Assembly: GCF_013385635.1 (NCBI RefSeq) | Contig: NZ_JACAPR010000005.1 | Span: 1-64,000, forward strand | Direction of reading: 5' to 3' | Source: Pseudomonas gingeri | GTDB taxonomy: Bacteria > Pseudomonadota > Gammaproteobacteria > Pseudomonadales > Pseudomonadaceae | Length of the DNA: 64,000 bases | Shown here: positions 18,092 through 29,360 of the stretch, piece by piece | Layout of the letters: every line of letters begins with the position of its first letter | Numbering within the stretch: the first letter of the stretch is position 1 | Translations under genes and position numbers: made by a program | The notes under the pieces: generated by a model | Seen by the model: only the letters and a program-made list of their open reading frames with translations | The model's database searches: none | Told to the model about the DNA's origin: nothing

Positions 18092-18868
18092 ATGTCTCGC
18101 CTGCCGTTAATCGGCGTCACCGCCTGCTCCAAACAGGTCGGTTTGCATGCTTATCACATCAGTGGCGATAAGTACGTCCGCGCAGTCGCTGTCGCCGCCA
18201 AGGGCTTGCCAGTGATCCTCCCGTCATTGGCGGACCTGTTCGAGCCGTCCGATATTCTGGACGGTATCGATGGCCTTCTTTTTACCGGCTCTCCCTCCAA
18301 CGTAGAACCTCATTTGTACGGCGGTCCGGCCAGCGCGTCGGGCACTGCTCATGATTCTGCACGGGACCGCGCCACCCTGCCGCTGATCCGCGCCGCCGTG
18401 GCGGCGGGCATTCCGGTGCTCGGCATCTGCCGCGGCTTCCAGGAAATGAATGTGGCGTTCGGCGGCAGCCTGCATCAGAAGGTTCATGAAGTGGGAACCT
18501 TCATGGATCATCGTGAAGACGAAAGCCAGCCGCTGGAGGTCCAGTACGGTCCCGCGCACGCGATGCAGGTCGAGCCGGGTGGCGTCCTGGCGGGCCTCGG
18601 CCTGCCGCTGGAGTTCCAGGTCAATTCGATCCACAGCCAGGGCGTCGACCGCCTGGCGCCTGGCCTGCGGGTCGAGGCACGGGCCCCGGACGGCCTGATC
18701 GAGGCGGTCTCGGTGACAGGAGGCAAGGCTTTTGCTTTAGGTGTGCAATGGCACCCGGAATGGCGGGTCCAGTCGAATCCCGTCTACCTGGCGATTTTCC
18801 AGGCATTTGGCGATGCCTGTCGAAAGCGGGCAATACAACGCGACGCGGATGCGTCAACGAACGCCTGA
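18092..18868 (+). CDS. spuA: Gamma-glutamyl-polyamine/GABA hydrolase SpuA (class I amidotransferase fold)
   Basis: A 258-residue peptidase C26 protein that hydrolyses the gamma-glutamyl bond late in the polyamine pathway. The nucleophile cysteine is in VLGICRGFQEMNVAFGGSLHQ, and the His-Glu pair is in VQWHPEW near residue 217. LLFTGSPSNVEPHLYGG is typical of PuuD/SpuA. First gene of the spu catabolic and transport run. Confidence 0.9.
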   Translation: MSRLPLIGVTACSKQVGLHAYHISGDKYVRAVAVAAKGLPVILPSLADLFEPSDILDGIDGLLFTGSPSNVEPHLYGGPASASGTAHDSARDRATLPLIRAAVAAGIPVLGICRGFQEMNVAFGGSLHQKVHEVGTFMDHREDESQPLEVQYGPAHAMQVEPGGVLAGLGLPLEFQVNSIHSQGVDRLAPGLRVEARAPDGLIEAVSVTGGKAFALGVQWHPEWRVQSNPVYLAIFQAFGDACRKRAIQRDADASTNA

Positions 18869-18909
18869 CCTCTATTATGCAGGTCAGGAAACCCAGCCCA
18901 GAGGCATTT

Positions 18910-20268
18910 ATGAGTAACAACCTCGACCAGCTCACCGATTGGTTGAAAGACCACAAGATCACAGAAGTCGAATGCATGATTGGCGATCTCACCGGGATCA
19001 CCCGGGGCAAGATCTCGCCGACCAACAAGTTCATTGCCGAAAAAGGCATGCGCCTGCCCGAGAGCGTTCTGTTGCAGACCGTGACCGGCGACTATGTCGA
19101 AGACGACATCTATTACGAGTTGCTGGACCCGGCGGACATCGACATGATCTGCCGCCCCGACAGCAACGCGGTGTATCTGGTGCCCTGGGCCATCGAGCCC
19201 ACCGCCCAGGTGATCCACGACACCTACGACAAGCAGGGCAACCCCATCGAGCTGTCGCCGCGCAACGTGCTCAAGAAGGTCCTGAAACTTTATGCCGACA
19301 AGGGCTGGCAGCCGATCGTGGCGCCGGAAATGGAGTTTTACCTGACCAAGCGCTGCGAAGACCCGGACTTCCCGCTGCAACCGCCAATCGGTCGCTCCGG
19401 CCGCCCGGAAACCGGTCGCCAGTCTTTCTCCATCGAGGCGGCCAACGAATTCGACCCGCTGTTCGAAGATGTCTACGACTGGTGCGAACTGCAGGAACTG
19501 GATCTCGACACCCTGATCCACGAGGACGGCACGGCCCAGATGGAAATCAACTTCCGTCACGGCGATGCCCTGTCCCTGGCCGACCAGATCCTCGTGTTCA
19601 AGCGCACCATGCGCGAGGCGGCGCTCAAGCACAACGTGGCCGCGACCTTCATGGCCAAGCCGATGACCGGCGAGCCCGGCAGTGCGATGCACCTGCACCA
19701 GAGCATCATCGACATCGAGACCGGCAAGAACATCTTCTCCAATGAGGACGGGACCAAGAGTGACCTGTTCCTCAACCATATCGGCGGCCTGCAGAAGCTG
19801 ATCCCCGAGTTGTTGCCGCTGTTCGCGCCGAACGTCAACTCGTTCCGCCGCTTCCTGCCGGACACCTCGGCGCCGGTGAACGTGGAATGGGGTGAAGAGA
19901 ACCGTACCGTGGGCCTGCGGGTCCCGGATGCCGGCCCGCAGAACCGTCGGGTGGAAAACCGCCTGCCGGGTGCCGACGCCAACCCGTACTTGGCCATCGC
20001 CGCCAGCCTGCTGTGTGGCTACATCGGCATGGTCGAAGGCATGACGCCGAGCGCGCCGGTGGTCGGTCGCGGTTACGAGCGGCGCAACCTGCGCCTGCCG
20101 CTGACCATCGAAGACGCCCTGGAGCGGATGGAAAACAGCAAGACCATCGAGAAATATCTGGGCAAGAAATTCATCACAGGCTACGTCGCGGTCAAGCGGG
20201 CCGAGCATGAAAACTTCAAGCGCGTCATCAGTTCGTGGGAGCGGGAATTCCTGCTCTTTGCCGTCTGA
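18910..20268 (+). CDS. spuB: Gamma-glutamylpolyamine synthetase SpuB (glutamine synthetase family)
   Basis: A 452-residue glutamine synthetase homologue. Motifs are the N-terminal [20 protein letters not shown], the metal-site [21 protein letters not shown] for ATP and glutamate binding, and [20 protein letters not shown]. It ligates glutamate to putrescine or other polyamines. The start [12 protein letters not shown] was preferred to upstream in-frame ATGs because those lie inside spuA; GAGG precedes it. It has weak similarity to SpuI, so the locus keeps two isozymes. Confidence 0.9.
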   Translation: MSNNLDQLTDWLKDHKITEVECMIGDLTGITRGKISPTNKFIAEKGMRLPESVLLQTVTGDYVEDDIYYELLDPADIDMICRPDSNAVYLVPWAIEPTAQVIHDTYDKQGNPIELSPRNVLKKVLKLYADKGWQPIVAPEMEFYLTKRCEDPDFPLQPPIGRSGRPETGRQSFSIEAANEFDPLFEDVYDWCELQELDLDTLIHEDGTAQMEINFRHGDALSLADQILVFKRTMREAALKHNVAATFMAKPMTGEPGSAMHLHQSIIDIETGKNIFSNEDGTKSDLFLNHIGGLQKLIPELLPLFAPNVNSFRRFLPDTSAPVNVEWGEENRTVGLRVPDAGPQNRRVENRLPGADANPYLAIAASLLCGYIGMVEGMTPSAPVVGRGYERRNLRLPLTIEDALERMENSKTIEKYLGKKFITGYVAVKRAEHENFKRVISSWEREFLLFAV

Positions 20269-20323
20269 TGCGCCGGGCGCGGCGGTTCATAGCCGCGCCC
20301 TCACTGTTATCCAGGAGAACCGT

Positions 20324-21688
20324 ATGACCAGCAACAACCCGCAAACCCGCGAGTGGCAAGCCCTCAGCAGCGATCACCACCTGGCCCCCTTCAGCGACTT
20401 CAAACAGTTGAAAGAGAAAGGCCCGCGCATCATCACCAACGCCAAGGGCGTTTACCTCTGGGACAGCGAAGGCAACAAGATCCTCGACGGCATGGCCGGC
20501 CTGTGGTGCGTGGCCATCGGTTACGGGCGTGACGAACTGGCCGATGCCGCCAGCAAGCAGATGCGCGAGCTGCCTTATTACAACCTGTTCTTCCAGACCG
20601 CCCACCCGCCGGTGCTGGAACTGGCCAAGGCCATCGCCGATATCGCCCCCGAAGGCATGAACCACGTGTTCTTCACCGGTTCCGGCTCCGAAGGCAACGA
20701 CACCATGCTGCGTATGGTTCGCCACTACTGGGCGATCAAGGGCCAGCCGCAGAAGAAAACCATCATCAGCCGCAAGAACGGTTATCACGGTTCCACCGTG
20801 GCCGGCGCGAGCCTGGGTGGCATGACCTACATGCACGAACAGGGCGACCTGCCGATCCCGGGCATCGTCCATATTCCACAGCCTTACTGGTTCGGTGAGG
20901 GCGGCGACATGAGCCCGGAAGAGTTCGGCATCTGGGCGGCCAACCAGCTGGAAGAAAAGATCCTCGAACTCGGCGTGGACACCGTCGGGGCCTTTATCGC
21001 CGAGCCGATCCAGGGCGCTGGCGGTGTGATCGTGCCGCCGGACAGCTACTGGCCGCGGGTCAAGGAAATCCTCGCCAAGTACGACATCCTGTTTGTCGCC
21101 GACGAGGTGATTTGTGGCTTCGGCCGCACCGGTGAGTGGTTCGGTACCGATTTCTACGGCCTCAAGCCGCACATGATGACCATCGCCAAGGGCCTGACTT
21201 CCGGCTACATCCCCATGGGTGGCCTGATCGTGCGTGACGACGTGGTCGCGGTCCTCAATGAAGGTGGCGATTTCAACCACGGTTTCACCTACTCCGGCCA
21301 CCCGGTGGCGGCGGCGGTGGCCCTGGAAAACATTCGCATCCTGCGCGATGAAAAAATTATCGAGAACGTCCACGCCGAAACGGCACCCTATTTGCAGAAA
21401 CGTCTGCGGGAACTGAACGATCACCCGCTGGTGGGTGAAGTTCGCGGTGTGGGTCTGCTGGGGGCCATCGAACTGGTCAAGGACAAGGCCACCCGTGCGC
21501 GGTACGAAGGGAAGGGCGTCGGCATGATCTGCCGGCAGTTCTGCTTCAACAATGGCCTGATCATGCGTGCCGTCGGCGACACCATGATCATTGCCCCGCC
21601 ACTGGTGATCAGCAAGGCCGAGATCGACGAGTTGGTGGCCAAGGCACGTCAATGCCTGGATCTGACCCTGAGTGCGTTGCAGGGCTAA
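20324..21688 (+). CDS. spuC: Polyamine:pyruvate aminotransferase SpuC
   Basis: A 454-residue class III PLP aminotransferase. The substrate-facing part has [15 protein letters not shown], the metal-like acidic motif [15 protein letters not shown], and the PLP lysine in [16 protein letters not shown]. The enzyme transfers the amino group of putrescine or related amines to pyruvate. The start [12 protein letters not shown] follows AGGAG. A long hairpin after the stop separates it from the transport genes. Confidence 0.93.
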   Translation: MTSNNPQTREWQALSSDHHLAPFSDFKQLKEKGPRIITNAKGVYLWDSEGNKILDGMAGLWCVAIGYGRDELADAASKQMRELPYYNLFFQTAHPPVLELAKAIADIAPEGMNHVFFTGSGSEGNDTMLRMVRHYWAIKGQPQKKTIISRKNGYHGSTVAGASLGGMTYMHEQGDLPIPGIVHIPQPYWFGEGGDMSPEEFGIWAANQLEEKILELGVDTVGAFIAEPIQGAGGVIVPPDSYWPRVKEILAKYDILFVADEVICGFGRTGEWFGTDFYGLKPHMMTIAKGLTSGYIPMGGLIVRDDVVAVLNEGGDFNHGFTYSGHPVAAAVALENIRILRDEKIIENVHAETAPYLQKRLRELNDHPLVGEVRGVGLLGAIELVKDKATRARYEGKGVGMICRQFCFNNGLIMRAVGDTMIIAPPLVISKAEIDELVAKARQCLDLTLSALQG

Positions 21689-21695
21689 GTGCTAG

Positions 21696-21736
21696 GCTCT
21701 GAGCGCAAGTGTGTTGTAGGCACTTTCGCTCGGAGC
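21696..21736 (+). terminator. Hairpin between spuC and spuD
   Basis: GCTCTGAGCG pairs with CGCTCGGAGC (one G-T pair), extended inward by AAGTG/CACTT after one mismatch, with a nine-base loop. There is no long T-run. It may be a partial terminator or an mRNA stability element that lets spuD be expressed at a different level from spuABC. Confidence 0.5.
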
Positions 21737-21861
21737 GATCAGAAAGGCGGGTCTTTCCTTGAAAGCCCACCTGGGATCTTGCCAGACTACCCCACTGTTC
21801 CGAGTTGCCCGGGAATCGGCCGCCGAACAGCTGGTCAAAAAGAAAAATTGGAGCATGACGC

Positions 21862-22968
21862 ATGAAGGCATTAGGTTTGAAGAACACTGGCAAGACTCTC
21901 CTTGCCCTGTCTTTGCTGGGCGCGATGGCTGCCGCCCAGGCCGATGACAAGGTGCTGCACATCTATAACTGGTCCGACTACATCGCCCCGGACACCATCG
22001 CGAACTTTGAAAAAGAGTCCGGGATCAAGGTGGTCTACGACGTATTCGACAGTAACGAAACCCTGGAAGCCAAGTTGCTGGCCGGCAAGTCCGGTTACGA
22101 CATCGTGGTGCCGTCCAACAACTTCCTGGCCAAGCAGATCAAGGCGGGCGTCTATCAGGAACTGGACAAGTCCAAGCTGTCCAACTACGACAACCTGAAC
22201 AAGGATCTGCTGAAGGCGGTTTCGGTCAGCGACCCGGCCAACAAGCACGCGTTCCCGTACATGTGGGGTTCGATCGGCATCGGCTACAACCCGGAGAAGG
22301 TCAAGGCCGCACTGGGCGTGGACAAGATCGATTCGTGGGACATCCTGCTCAAGCCGGAAAACATTGCCAAGCTCAAGAGCTGTGGCGTGAGCTTCCTCGA
22401 TTCGCCGACCGAGATGTTGCCGGTGGCGTTGCACTACCTGGGCCTGCCGACCGATAGCCAGAAGAAGGAAGACATCAAGAAGGCCGAGGATCTGTTCCTG
22501 AAGATTCGTCCTTCGATCACCTACTTCCACTCGTCCAAGTACATTTCCGATCTGGCCAACGGCAACATCTGCGTGGCTGTCGGTTACTCGGGTGACGTCC
22601 AGCAGGCCAAGTCCCGCGCCGCCGAAGCCGGTGACAAGGTCAAGGTCGCCTACGACATTCCGAAGGAAGGCGCAGGCAGCTTCTATGACATGGTCGCCAT
22701 TCCCAAGGATGCGGAAAACGTCGACGGTGCCTACAAGTTCATGAACTACCTGCTCAAGCCGGAAGTCATGGCCGCGATCACCAACAGCGTGCGCTTCCCG
22801 AACGGTAACGCCAAGGCTACCGCCCTGGTCGACCAGAGCATCACCAGCGACCCTGGCATCTACCCGCCCGCGGACGTACAGGCCAAGCTCTACGCTATCG
22901 CCGACCTGCCGGCCGCGACCCAGCGCGAGCTGACCCGCAGCTGGACCAAGATCAAGTCGGGTAAATAA
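21862..22968 (+). CDS. spuD: Polyamine-binding periplasmic protein SpuD (putrescine type)
   Basis: A 368-residue PotF/PotD-like periplasmic binding protein. The signal peptide ends near AQA (residue 28), then [19 protein letters not shown] follows. Family motifs include the [19 protein letters not shown] segment and the conserved [20 protein letters not shown]. In P. aeruginosa SpuD prefers putrescine and SpuE spermidine; assignment here rests on gene order. GGAG precedes the ATG. Its length and sequence parallel SpuE just downstream, so they are tandem paralogues. Confidence 0.9.
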   Translation: MKALGLKNTGKTLLALSLLGAMAAAQADDKVLHIYNWSDYIAPDTIANFEKESGIKVVYDVFDSNETLEAKLLAGKSGYDIVVPSNNFLAKQIKAGVYQELDKSKLSNYDNLNKDLLKAVSVSDPANKHAFPYMWGSIGIGYNPEKVKAALGVDKIDSWDILLKPENIAKLKSCGVSFLDSPTEMLPVALHYLGLPTDSQKKEDIKKAEDLFLKIRPSITYFHSSKYISDLANGNICVAVGYSGDVQQAKSRAAEAGDKVKVAYDIPKEGAGSFYDMVAIPKDAENVDGAYKFMNYLLKPEVMAAITNSVRFPNGNAKATALVDQSITSDPGIYPPADVQAKLYAIADLPAATQRELTRSWTKIKSGK

Positions 22969-22978
22969 GCGGCCCCAC

Positions 22979-23079
22979 CTGTAGGAGCCGGGCTTGCCCG
23001 CGAAGAACGATAACGCGGTGTGCCTGACGCACCGCGGCGTTCTGGCGATTCGCGGGCAAGCCCGGCTCCCACAAGGTAC
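22979..23079. repeat. REPIN between spuD and spuE
   Basis: GGAGCCGGGCTTGCCCGCGA and its inverted partner CGCGGGCAAGCCCGGCTCCC enclose a GCGGTG/CACCGC hairpin. Lying inside the operon, it may lower or shield transcripts between the two binding-protein genes. Confidence 0.85.
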
Positions 23080-23195
23080 ACGCCCATCGACAGAAAACTT
23101 TGCTGGATCGGTTTATCGAGGGTAAGTTGCGCGCCGGTTTTGTCACCGGGCGGTTTGACGCCATGTGGCCCGGGCAACTCAGGCCCAACTAATGA

Positions 23196-24302
<1,107 letters not shown>

Positions 24303-24382
24303 CCCGAAGGGACCCTCGGGTCAAACTATCCAACGCCGGGCCGTCTTGGCCCCGCGGTTAAATTTTGTTGGGAGTTTTGCAA

Positions 24383-25525
24383 ATGGCTGTTGCCTCCGGC
24401 GCCTATAAGAAAGCCCTCGAGGGCGACCAATCACCCAAGCAGGTGTTGGTCAAGATCGACCGGGTCACGAAGAAGTTCGACGAGACGATTGCCGTGGACG
24501 ATGTGTCCCTGGAAATCAAGAAGGGCGAGATCTTCGCCCTGCTCGGCGGCTCGGGTTCGGGTAAATCCACCTTGCTGCGCATGCTCGCGGGTTTTGAACG
24601 GCCGACCGAAGGCCGGATCTACCTCGATGGCGTGGACATCACCGAGATGCCGCCCTACGAGCGGCCGATCAACATGATGTTCCAGTCCTATGCATTGTTC
24701 CCGCACATGACCGTGGCCCAGAACATCGCCTTCGGCCTGCAGCAGGACAAGATCCCGAAAGCCGAGATCGATGCCCGCGTGGCCGAAATGCTCAAGCTGG
24801 TGCAGATGAGCCAGTACGCCAAGCGCAAGCCGCACCAGTTGTCCGGCGGCCAGCGCCAGCGCGTGGCCCTGGCCCGCTCCCTGGCCAAGCGGCCGAAGCT
24901 GTTGCTGCTCGACGAGCCCATGGGTGCTCTGGACAAGAAGCTGCGTTCGCAGATGCAGCTTGAGCTTGTCGAGATCATCGAGCGCGTCGGCGTGACCTGC
25001 GTCATGGTGACCCACGACCAGGAAGAGGCCATGACCATGGCCGAGCGGATCGCGATCATGCACCTGGGCTGGATCGCCCAGATCGGCAGCCCGATCGACA
25101 TCTATGAAACCCCGACCAGCCGCCTGGTCTGCGAGTTCATCGGCAACGTCAATATCTTCGAAGGCTCGGTAGTCGATGACGCCGAAGGTTATGCGCGGAT
25201 CACCAGCCCCGAGCTGGAACGCAGTATCTATGTCGGCCACGGCGTGTCCACCTCGGTCCAGGACAAGAGCGTGACCTACGCGATTCGTCCGGAGAAGCTG
25301 CTGGTCACCACGACGCAGCCGCAATGCGAGTACAACTGGTCGCGCGGCAAGGTGCACGATATCGCCTACCTCGGTGGTCACTCGGTGTTCTACGTCGAGT
25401 TGCCGAGCGGCAAGCTGGTGCAGTCCTTCGTCGCCAACGCCGAGCGCCAGGGCGCGCGGCCGACCTGGGGTGATGAAGTGTACGTCTGGTGGGAAGACGA
25501 CAGCGGCGTGGTACTGCGCTCATGA
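24383..25525 (+). CDS. spuF: Polyamine ABC transporter ATPase SpuF
   Basis: A 380-residue PotA/PotG-like ABC ATPase with Walker A GGSGSGKST, the Q-loop NMMFQSYALFPHMTV, signature LSGGQRQRVALARS, Walker B LLLLDEPMGALD and switch HDQEEAMTMA. The C-terminal third is a TOBE-type regulatory domain (from about residue 285). ATG follows GGGAG. The stop overlaps the spuG start by four bases. Confidence 0.93.
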   Translation: MAVASGAYKKALEGDQSPKQVLVKIDRVTKKFDETIAVDDVSLEIKKGEIFALLGGSGSGKSTLLRMLAGFERPTEGRIYLDGVDITEMPPYERPINMMFQSYALFPHMTVAQNIAFGLQQDKIPKAEIDARVAEMLKLVQMSQYAKRKPHQLSGGQRQRVALARSLAKRPKLLLLDEPMGALDKKLRSQMQLELVEIIERVGVTCVMVTHDQEEAMTMAERIAIMHLGWIAQIGSPIDIYETPTSRLVCEFIGNVNIFEGSVVDDAEGYARITSPELERSIYVGHGVSTSVQDKSVTYAIRPEKLLVTTTQPQCEYNWSRGKVHDIAYLGGHSVFYVELPSGKLVQSFVANAERQGARPTWGDEVYVWWEDDSGVVLRS

Positions 25526-26442
25526 ACATGCGAAAGCTCAAGCGCCAGCTGCATCGAATAACCCCCTCTGGCCGCCATGTGGTCATCGGGATCCCTTTCC
25601 TCTGGCTGTTCCTGTTCTTCATGCTGCCGTTCTTCATCGTTCTGAAGATCAGCTTCGCTGAAGCGGACGTGGCGATTCCGCCGTATACCCAGATCTACAC
25701 CTTCGTCGAACAGAAGCTGCAACTGATCCTCAACCTCGGCAACTATTCGATGCTGGGCGACGATGACCTGTACCTGGCGGCCTATCTTGGCTCGTTGAAG
25801 ATGGCCTTCTTCAGCACGTTGTTGTGCCTGCTCATCGGCTATCCGATGGCCTATGCCATCGCCAGCGCCCGCAAGGAATTGCAGACCGTGCTGGTGCTGC
25901 TGATCATGATGCCGACCTGGACCGCGATCCTGATCCGCGTCTATGCCTGGATGGGCATCCTCAGCAACAACGGGCTGCTCAACGCGTTCCTGATGTGGAC
26001 CGGGCTGATCAGCGAGCCGCTGCAGATCCTCAATACCAACCTGGCGGTGTATATCGGCGTGGTGTATTCCTACCTGCCGTTCATGATCCTGCCGCTCTAC
26101 GCCAACCTGGTGAAGCACGACAACAGCCTGCTGGAAGCCGCATCCGACCTGGGTTCGAGCCGCTTCAACAGTTTCTGGAAGATCACCGTGCCGCTGTCGA
26201 AGAACGGCATCATCGCCGGCTGCATGCTGGTGTTCATCCCGGTGGTGGGCGAGTTCGTGATCCCCGAGCTGCTCGGCGGTCCGGAAACCCTGATGATCGG
26301 TAAAGTGCTGTGGCAAGAGTTCTTCAACAACCGAGACTGGCCGGTGGCGTCCGCGCTCGCCGTGGTGATGCTGGCGATCCTGATCGTGCCGATCATTCTG
26401 TTCAACCGCAGTCAGGCTAAAGAAATGGAGGGCAAGGAATGA
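25522..26442 (+). CDS. spuG: Polyamine ABC transporter permease SpuG
   Basis: A 306-residue inner-membrane permease of the PotB/PotH type with about six membrane segments. Its EAA loop is LLEAASDLGSSRFNSFWKITVP. The start MNMRKLKRQLHRI forms an ATGA junction with spuF. It pairs with SpuH as a heterodimeric channel. Confidence 0.93.
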   Translation: MNMRKLKRQLHRITPSGRHVVIGIPFLWLFLFFMLPFFIVLKISFAEADVAIPPYTQIYTFVEQKLQLILNLGNYSMLGDDDLYLAAYLGSLKMAFFSTLLCLLIGYPMAYAIASARKELQTVLVLLIMMPTWTAILIRVYAWMGILSNNGLLNAFLMWTGLISEPLQILNTNLAVYIGVVYSYLPFMILPLYANLVKHDNSLLEAASDLGSSRFNSFWKITVPLSKNGIIAGCMLVFIPVVGEFVIPELLGGPETLMIGKVLWQEFFNNRDWPVASALAVVMLAILIVPIILFNRSQAKEMEGKE

Positions 26443-27329
26443 AGCGCTTCAGTTTTTCAAACCTGATGCTGGTGCTGGGCCTGTTGTTCATCTACCTACC
26501 GATGCTGATCCTGGTGATCTACTCGTTCAACGCCTCCAAGCTGGTGACGGTCTGGGGCGGCTGGTCGGTGAAGTGGTACGTCGGCCTGCTGGACAACACC
26601 CAACTGATGGGCTCGGTCGCCCGCTCGCTGGAAATCGCCTGCTACACCGCCATCGCGGCGGTGGCGCTGGGCACCCTGGCGGCGTTTGTCCTGACCCGTA
26701 TCACCCGCTTCAAGGGCCGCACCCTGTTCGGTGGCCTGGTCACGGCCCCGCTGGTGATGCCGGAAGTGATCACCGGTCTGTCGCTGTTGCTGCTGTTCGT
26801 GGCCATGGCGCAGATGATCGGCTGGCCCCAGGAGCGTGGCATCGTCACCATCTGGATCGCTCACACGACGTTCTGTGCGGCCTATGTGGCGGTGGTGGTG
26901 TCGGCGCGCCTGCGCGAGCTGGACCTGTCCATCGAAGAGGCGGCCATGGACCTCGGTGCGCGGCCGTGGAAGGTGTTCTTCCTGATCACCATCCCGATGA
27001 TCGCGCCCTCGCTGGCGGCGGGCGGCATGATGTCGTTCGCCTTGTCCCTGGATGACCTGGTACTGGCCAGTTTCGTTTCGGGTCCGGGTTCCACCACCTT
27101 GCCGATGGAAGTGTTCTCGGCGGTGCGCCTGGGCGTGAAGCCGGAGATCAACGCGGTGGCGAGCCTGATCCTGCTGGCGGTGTCGCTGGTGACCTTCCTG
27201 GTCTGGTACTTCAGCCGTCAGGCCGAAGAGCGCCGCAAGAAAGCCATCCAGCAAGCCATCGAGGAAGGTGCGGCGGATTCGTGGAAACAGCCGGACGTGC
27301 GTCGCGCGCCGGCGACCGAGACCGCGTAG
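26439..27329 (+). CDS. spuH: Polyamine ABC transporter permease SpuH
   Basis: A 296-residue PotC/PotI-type permease, with EAA loop IEEAAMDLGARPWKVFFLITIP and about six membrane segments. A charged cytoplasmic tail of some 35 residues follows the last segment (SRQAEERRKKAIQQAIEEG). It overlaps spuG by four bases and is the last gene of the run; a tandem REPIN pair follows. Confidence 0.93.
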   Translation: MKRFSFSNLMLVLGLLFIYLPMLILVIYSFNASKLVTVWGGWSVKWYVGLLDNTQLMGSVARSLEIACYTAIAAVALGTLAAFVLTRITRFKGRTLFGGLVTAPLVMPEVITGLSLLLLFVAMAQMIGWPQERGIVTIWIAHTTFCAAYVAVVVSARLRELDLSIEEAAMDLGARPWKVFFLITIPMIAPSLAAGGMMSFALSLDDLVLASFVSGPGSTTLPMEVFSAVRLGVKPEINAVASLILLAVSLVTFLVWYFSRQAEERRKKAIQQAIEEGAADSWKQPDVRRAPATETA

Positions 27330-27344
27330 CGTTCAAAAAGCTTC

Positions 27345-27549
27345 GCGGGCAAGCCCGCTCCCACAGGTTCTGGTTGTACATGGATTTTATGTACGACTGG
27401 AACCCCCTGTGGGAGCTGGCTTGCCAGCGATGAGGCCCTCGGAATGCCGCAATGCGGGCAAGCCCGCTCCCACAGGTTCTGGGCGTACATGGATTTTGTG
27501 TACGACTGGAGACCCCTGTGGGAGCTGGCTTGCCAGCGATGAGGCCCTC
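27345..27549. repeat. Tandem pair of 96-bp REPIN units
   Basis: Two 96-bp units starting at 27345 and 27454 (period 109 bp) differ at only about six positions. Each runs from GCGGGCAAGCCCGCTCCCAC to GTGGGAGCTGGCTTGCCAGC and encloses GTACAT-N7-ATGTAC. Tandem repetition of a whole REPIN, including its spacer, is the notable point. Confidence 0.9.
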
Positions 27550-27576
27550 AAGACCACCGACACATCCGCAGGTGAG

Positions 27577-28218
27577 TCACTCAGCCCACGGCGAACGCCG
27601 GATCACCTCGACGAAGTTCATCGGCTTGAAGCTCGGGTCCTTGTCCTTCAGCACGTCGGTCTTGACGTTGCCGAAGGTGGTCAGCGGACGATGACGCAGC
27701 CCGTCGGCGAATGCGCAGATAATGCACTCCTTGAACCCTTCACCCCGTGGATGCGCATGCACCACCGCTTCACGCTGCGCGGTCGGGAACGCGGCATAGT
27801 CCATCCCCAGTACATCCATCTCCACCCCCGCCGTCACCAGCGCCACGGTCGGCCGCAGGTACTGGGGCACGCCCGGCGTGGTGTGCAGGGCAATCGACAG
27901 CCAGACCTGTTCGATGTCGTCATCCGACAGCCCGTAGGGCTTCATGAACGCCTTGGCGGCGTTGGCGCCGTCCACTTCGAAGCGGTCGTCGTCGCTGCGA
28001 TGACCTTCCACCAGGCCAAGGTCGTGGAACATCGCGCCGACGTAGAGCAGTTCCGGGTTGTAGGCCAGTTGCTTGCGTTCACCGCTGAGGGCGCCGAACA
28101 GGAACACCCGGCGCGAGTGGTGGTACAGCAGGTCGCTTTCCACGTCGCGGATGTATTCGGTGGTTGCCCTGGCCAGTGCGCTGTCGGGGATCCTGATACC
28201 GGCAATGGTGTTGCTCAT
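27577..28218 (-). CDS. HD-domain phosphohydrolase-like protein
   Basis: A 213-residue HD-superfamily protein, with metal ligands likely in LLYHHSRRVFLFG, the HD pair in VGAMFHDLGLVEGH and DGANAAKAF. The rest is helical, with no membrane segment. Such small HD proteins include hydrolases of small molecules (cyanamide hydratase-like) as well as nucleotidases, and the substrate here is unknown. The second ATG was chosen as start because GGAG is eight bases before it. It lies near an M24 peptidase and a GlxA-like regulator that may form one functional group. Confidence 0.75.
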   Translation of the reverse strand: MSNTIAGIRIPDSALARATTEYIRDVESDLLYHHSRRVFLFGALSGERKQLAYNPELLYVGAMFHDLGLVEGHRSDDDRFEVDGANAAKAFMKPYGLSDDDIEQVWLSIALHTTPGVPQYLRPTVALVTAGVEMDVLGMDYAAFPTAQREAVVHAHPRGEGFKECIICAFADGLRHRPLTTFGNVKTDVLKDKDPSFKPMNFVEVIRRSPWAE

Positions 28219-28292
28219 GGTCATGACTCCTGGGGGCGAGCGCCGGGTTGGCGCCGATGGAACCAGTCTGGCGGGGAGGCGGGTTGGCCGCT

Positions 28293-28348
28293 ATCGACAC
28301 AAGGTGGCGATTGCGGCCATTCGGGGCGGGTTTCGCGCCAGTGTCGAT
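28293..28348. promoter_or_regulatory. Inverted repeat upstream of the HD gene
   Basis: ATCGACAC and GTGTCGAT form perfect 8-bp arms 40 bases apart, with CGATTGCGGC between them. CGATTGCGAC also occurs, inverted, in the gap between the M24 gene and the GlxA-type regulator. It could be an operator of that regulator; this is inference. Confidence 0.35.
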
Positions 28349-28422
28349 TCCCCGCAGGCACCGAGACGGCTCGCGATCAGCCGGCAGGCTGAACGTGCAA
28401 ACACGGCCACCGGCTCGATTGC

Positions 28423-29109
28423 TCAAGCGTAGTAGGCGTCGTCCAGCAGCATGTCTTCGAAGAAGGCACCGAAGCGTTTCTGCGGGTCGCGGATATGGAT
28501 CTCGAGGATCCAGCGCATGGCCGAGGGGCTCAGTTCGAACTCGGCCAGGGAACCGGTGTGGAGGGTCGCATGGGGGAAGTCCGAGACTCGGTGGCCCGGC
28601 AGGTCGAAGTTCAGCTCCCAGCCCATGGCGCGGGCGATACGGTCCGCATGGTCGTACAGCGCCCGTCCGCTGAGCTTGTCGCGGGTCCAGATTTCCCGCA
28701 CTTCGTGGAACAGGTTCTCGGCGTCACGGGCGCACCGTTGGTATTCCTTGTGCTGGCCGACCACGAAGGTCGCGCCGCCGTCGCCTTCCCAGGCTTCGAC
28801 ACGGGGTGCCAGGTCGATAAAGAAAATGTCATTGTCCTGGAGCACGATGCCGGGCTCCGACGACTGCTTCATGGCCTTGGTGGTGTTGCTGCCAAAGCGT
28901 ACCCGGGTCGGGTGCCAGCTCAGTTGCAGGCCGCTGCCGACCAGGACCTGCTTGGCCATCTCGACCGCCTCTTCCTCGACCATGCCCGGCTCCACGCGCT
29001 CGGCGATACGGGCAATCACTTCACGGGTTTTCTGCCGGGCCAGCAGCATGCCGTCGACCGAAAAGGCCGGGCCGACACGTTCGGCGTTTACAACAACAGG
29101 GGTGCTCAT
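28423..29109 (-). CDS. M24 family metallopeptidase-like protein
   Basis: A 228-residue pita-bread-fold protein. The expected five metal ligands can be placed: two Asp in FFIDLAPRVEAWEGDGG, His in LPGHRVSDF, Glu in WILEIHIRD and a terminal Glu in FGAFFEDML. It lacks the N-terminal domain of creatinase or prolidase, so it is a short aminopeptidase-type or amidinohydrolase-like enzyme. The start MSTPVVVNAERVG was chosen over two near ATGs, with GGAG ten bases before. Divergent from the GlxA-type regulator. Confidence 0.78.
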   Translation of the reverse strand: MSTPVVVNAERVGPAFSVDGMLLARQKTREVIARIAERVEPGMVEEEAVEMAKQVLVGSGLQLSWHPTRVRFGSNTTKAMKQSSEPGIVLQDNDIFFIDLAPRVEAWEGDGGATFVVGQHKEYQRCARDAENLFHEVREIWTRDKLSGRALYDHADRIARAMGWELNFDLPGHRVSDFPHATLHTGSLAEFELSPSAMRWILEIHIRDPQKRFGAFFEDMLLDDAYYA

Positions 29110-29360
29110 GGTGTACATCGCTCCGCTCAACGACGCGGCGCCAGTGCCGCGTCAAGGCCGGCTATTATCAGGATCGGCCAGGGCGCCCCGTAGCCGCGCG
29201 AGGGGCGCAATCCGGACAGCCTGGCGGGTTTTCCGGCCGGGCTCGCGGCAGGCGTCGCAATCGTGCCAAGCAGCGGGCTTTTCCGGCCAGCGGCAAGGTC
29301 CGCCTCGCATCGTGTCAGGGCTTTGGTTACCGTAGGGCTGATCTGAATGAGGCTTGTTCC

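Noticed and set aside
18784..21652. Two 474-codon minus-strand frames opposite spuB and spuC
   Set aside because: Both mirror conserved enzymes on the other strand and have no domain or ribosome site.
27345..27549. Possible CRISPR-like repeat array
   Set aside because: There are only two units of 96 bp with inverted REP ends and nearly identical spacers, and no cas genes.
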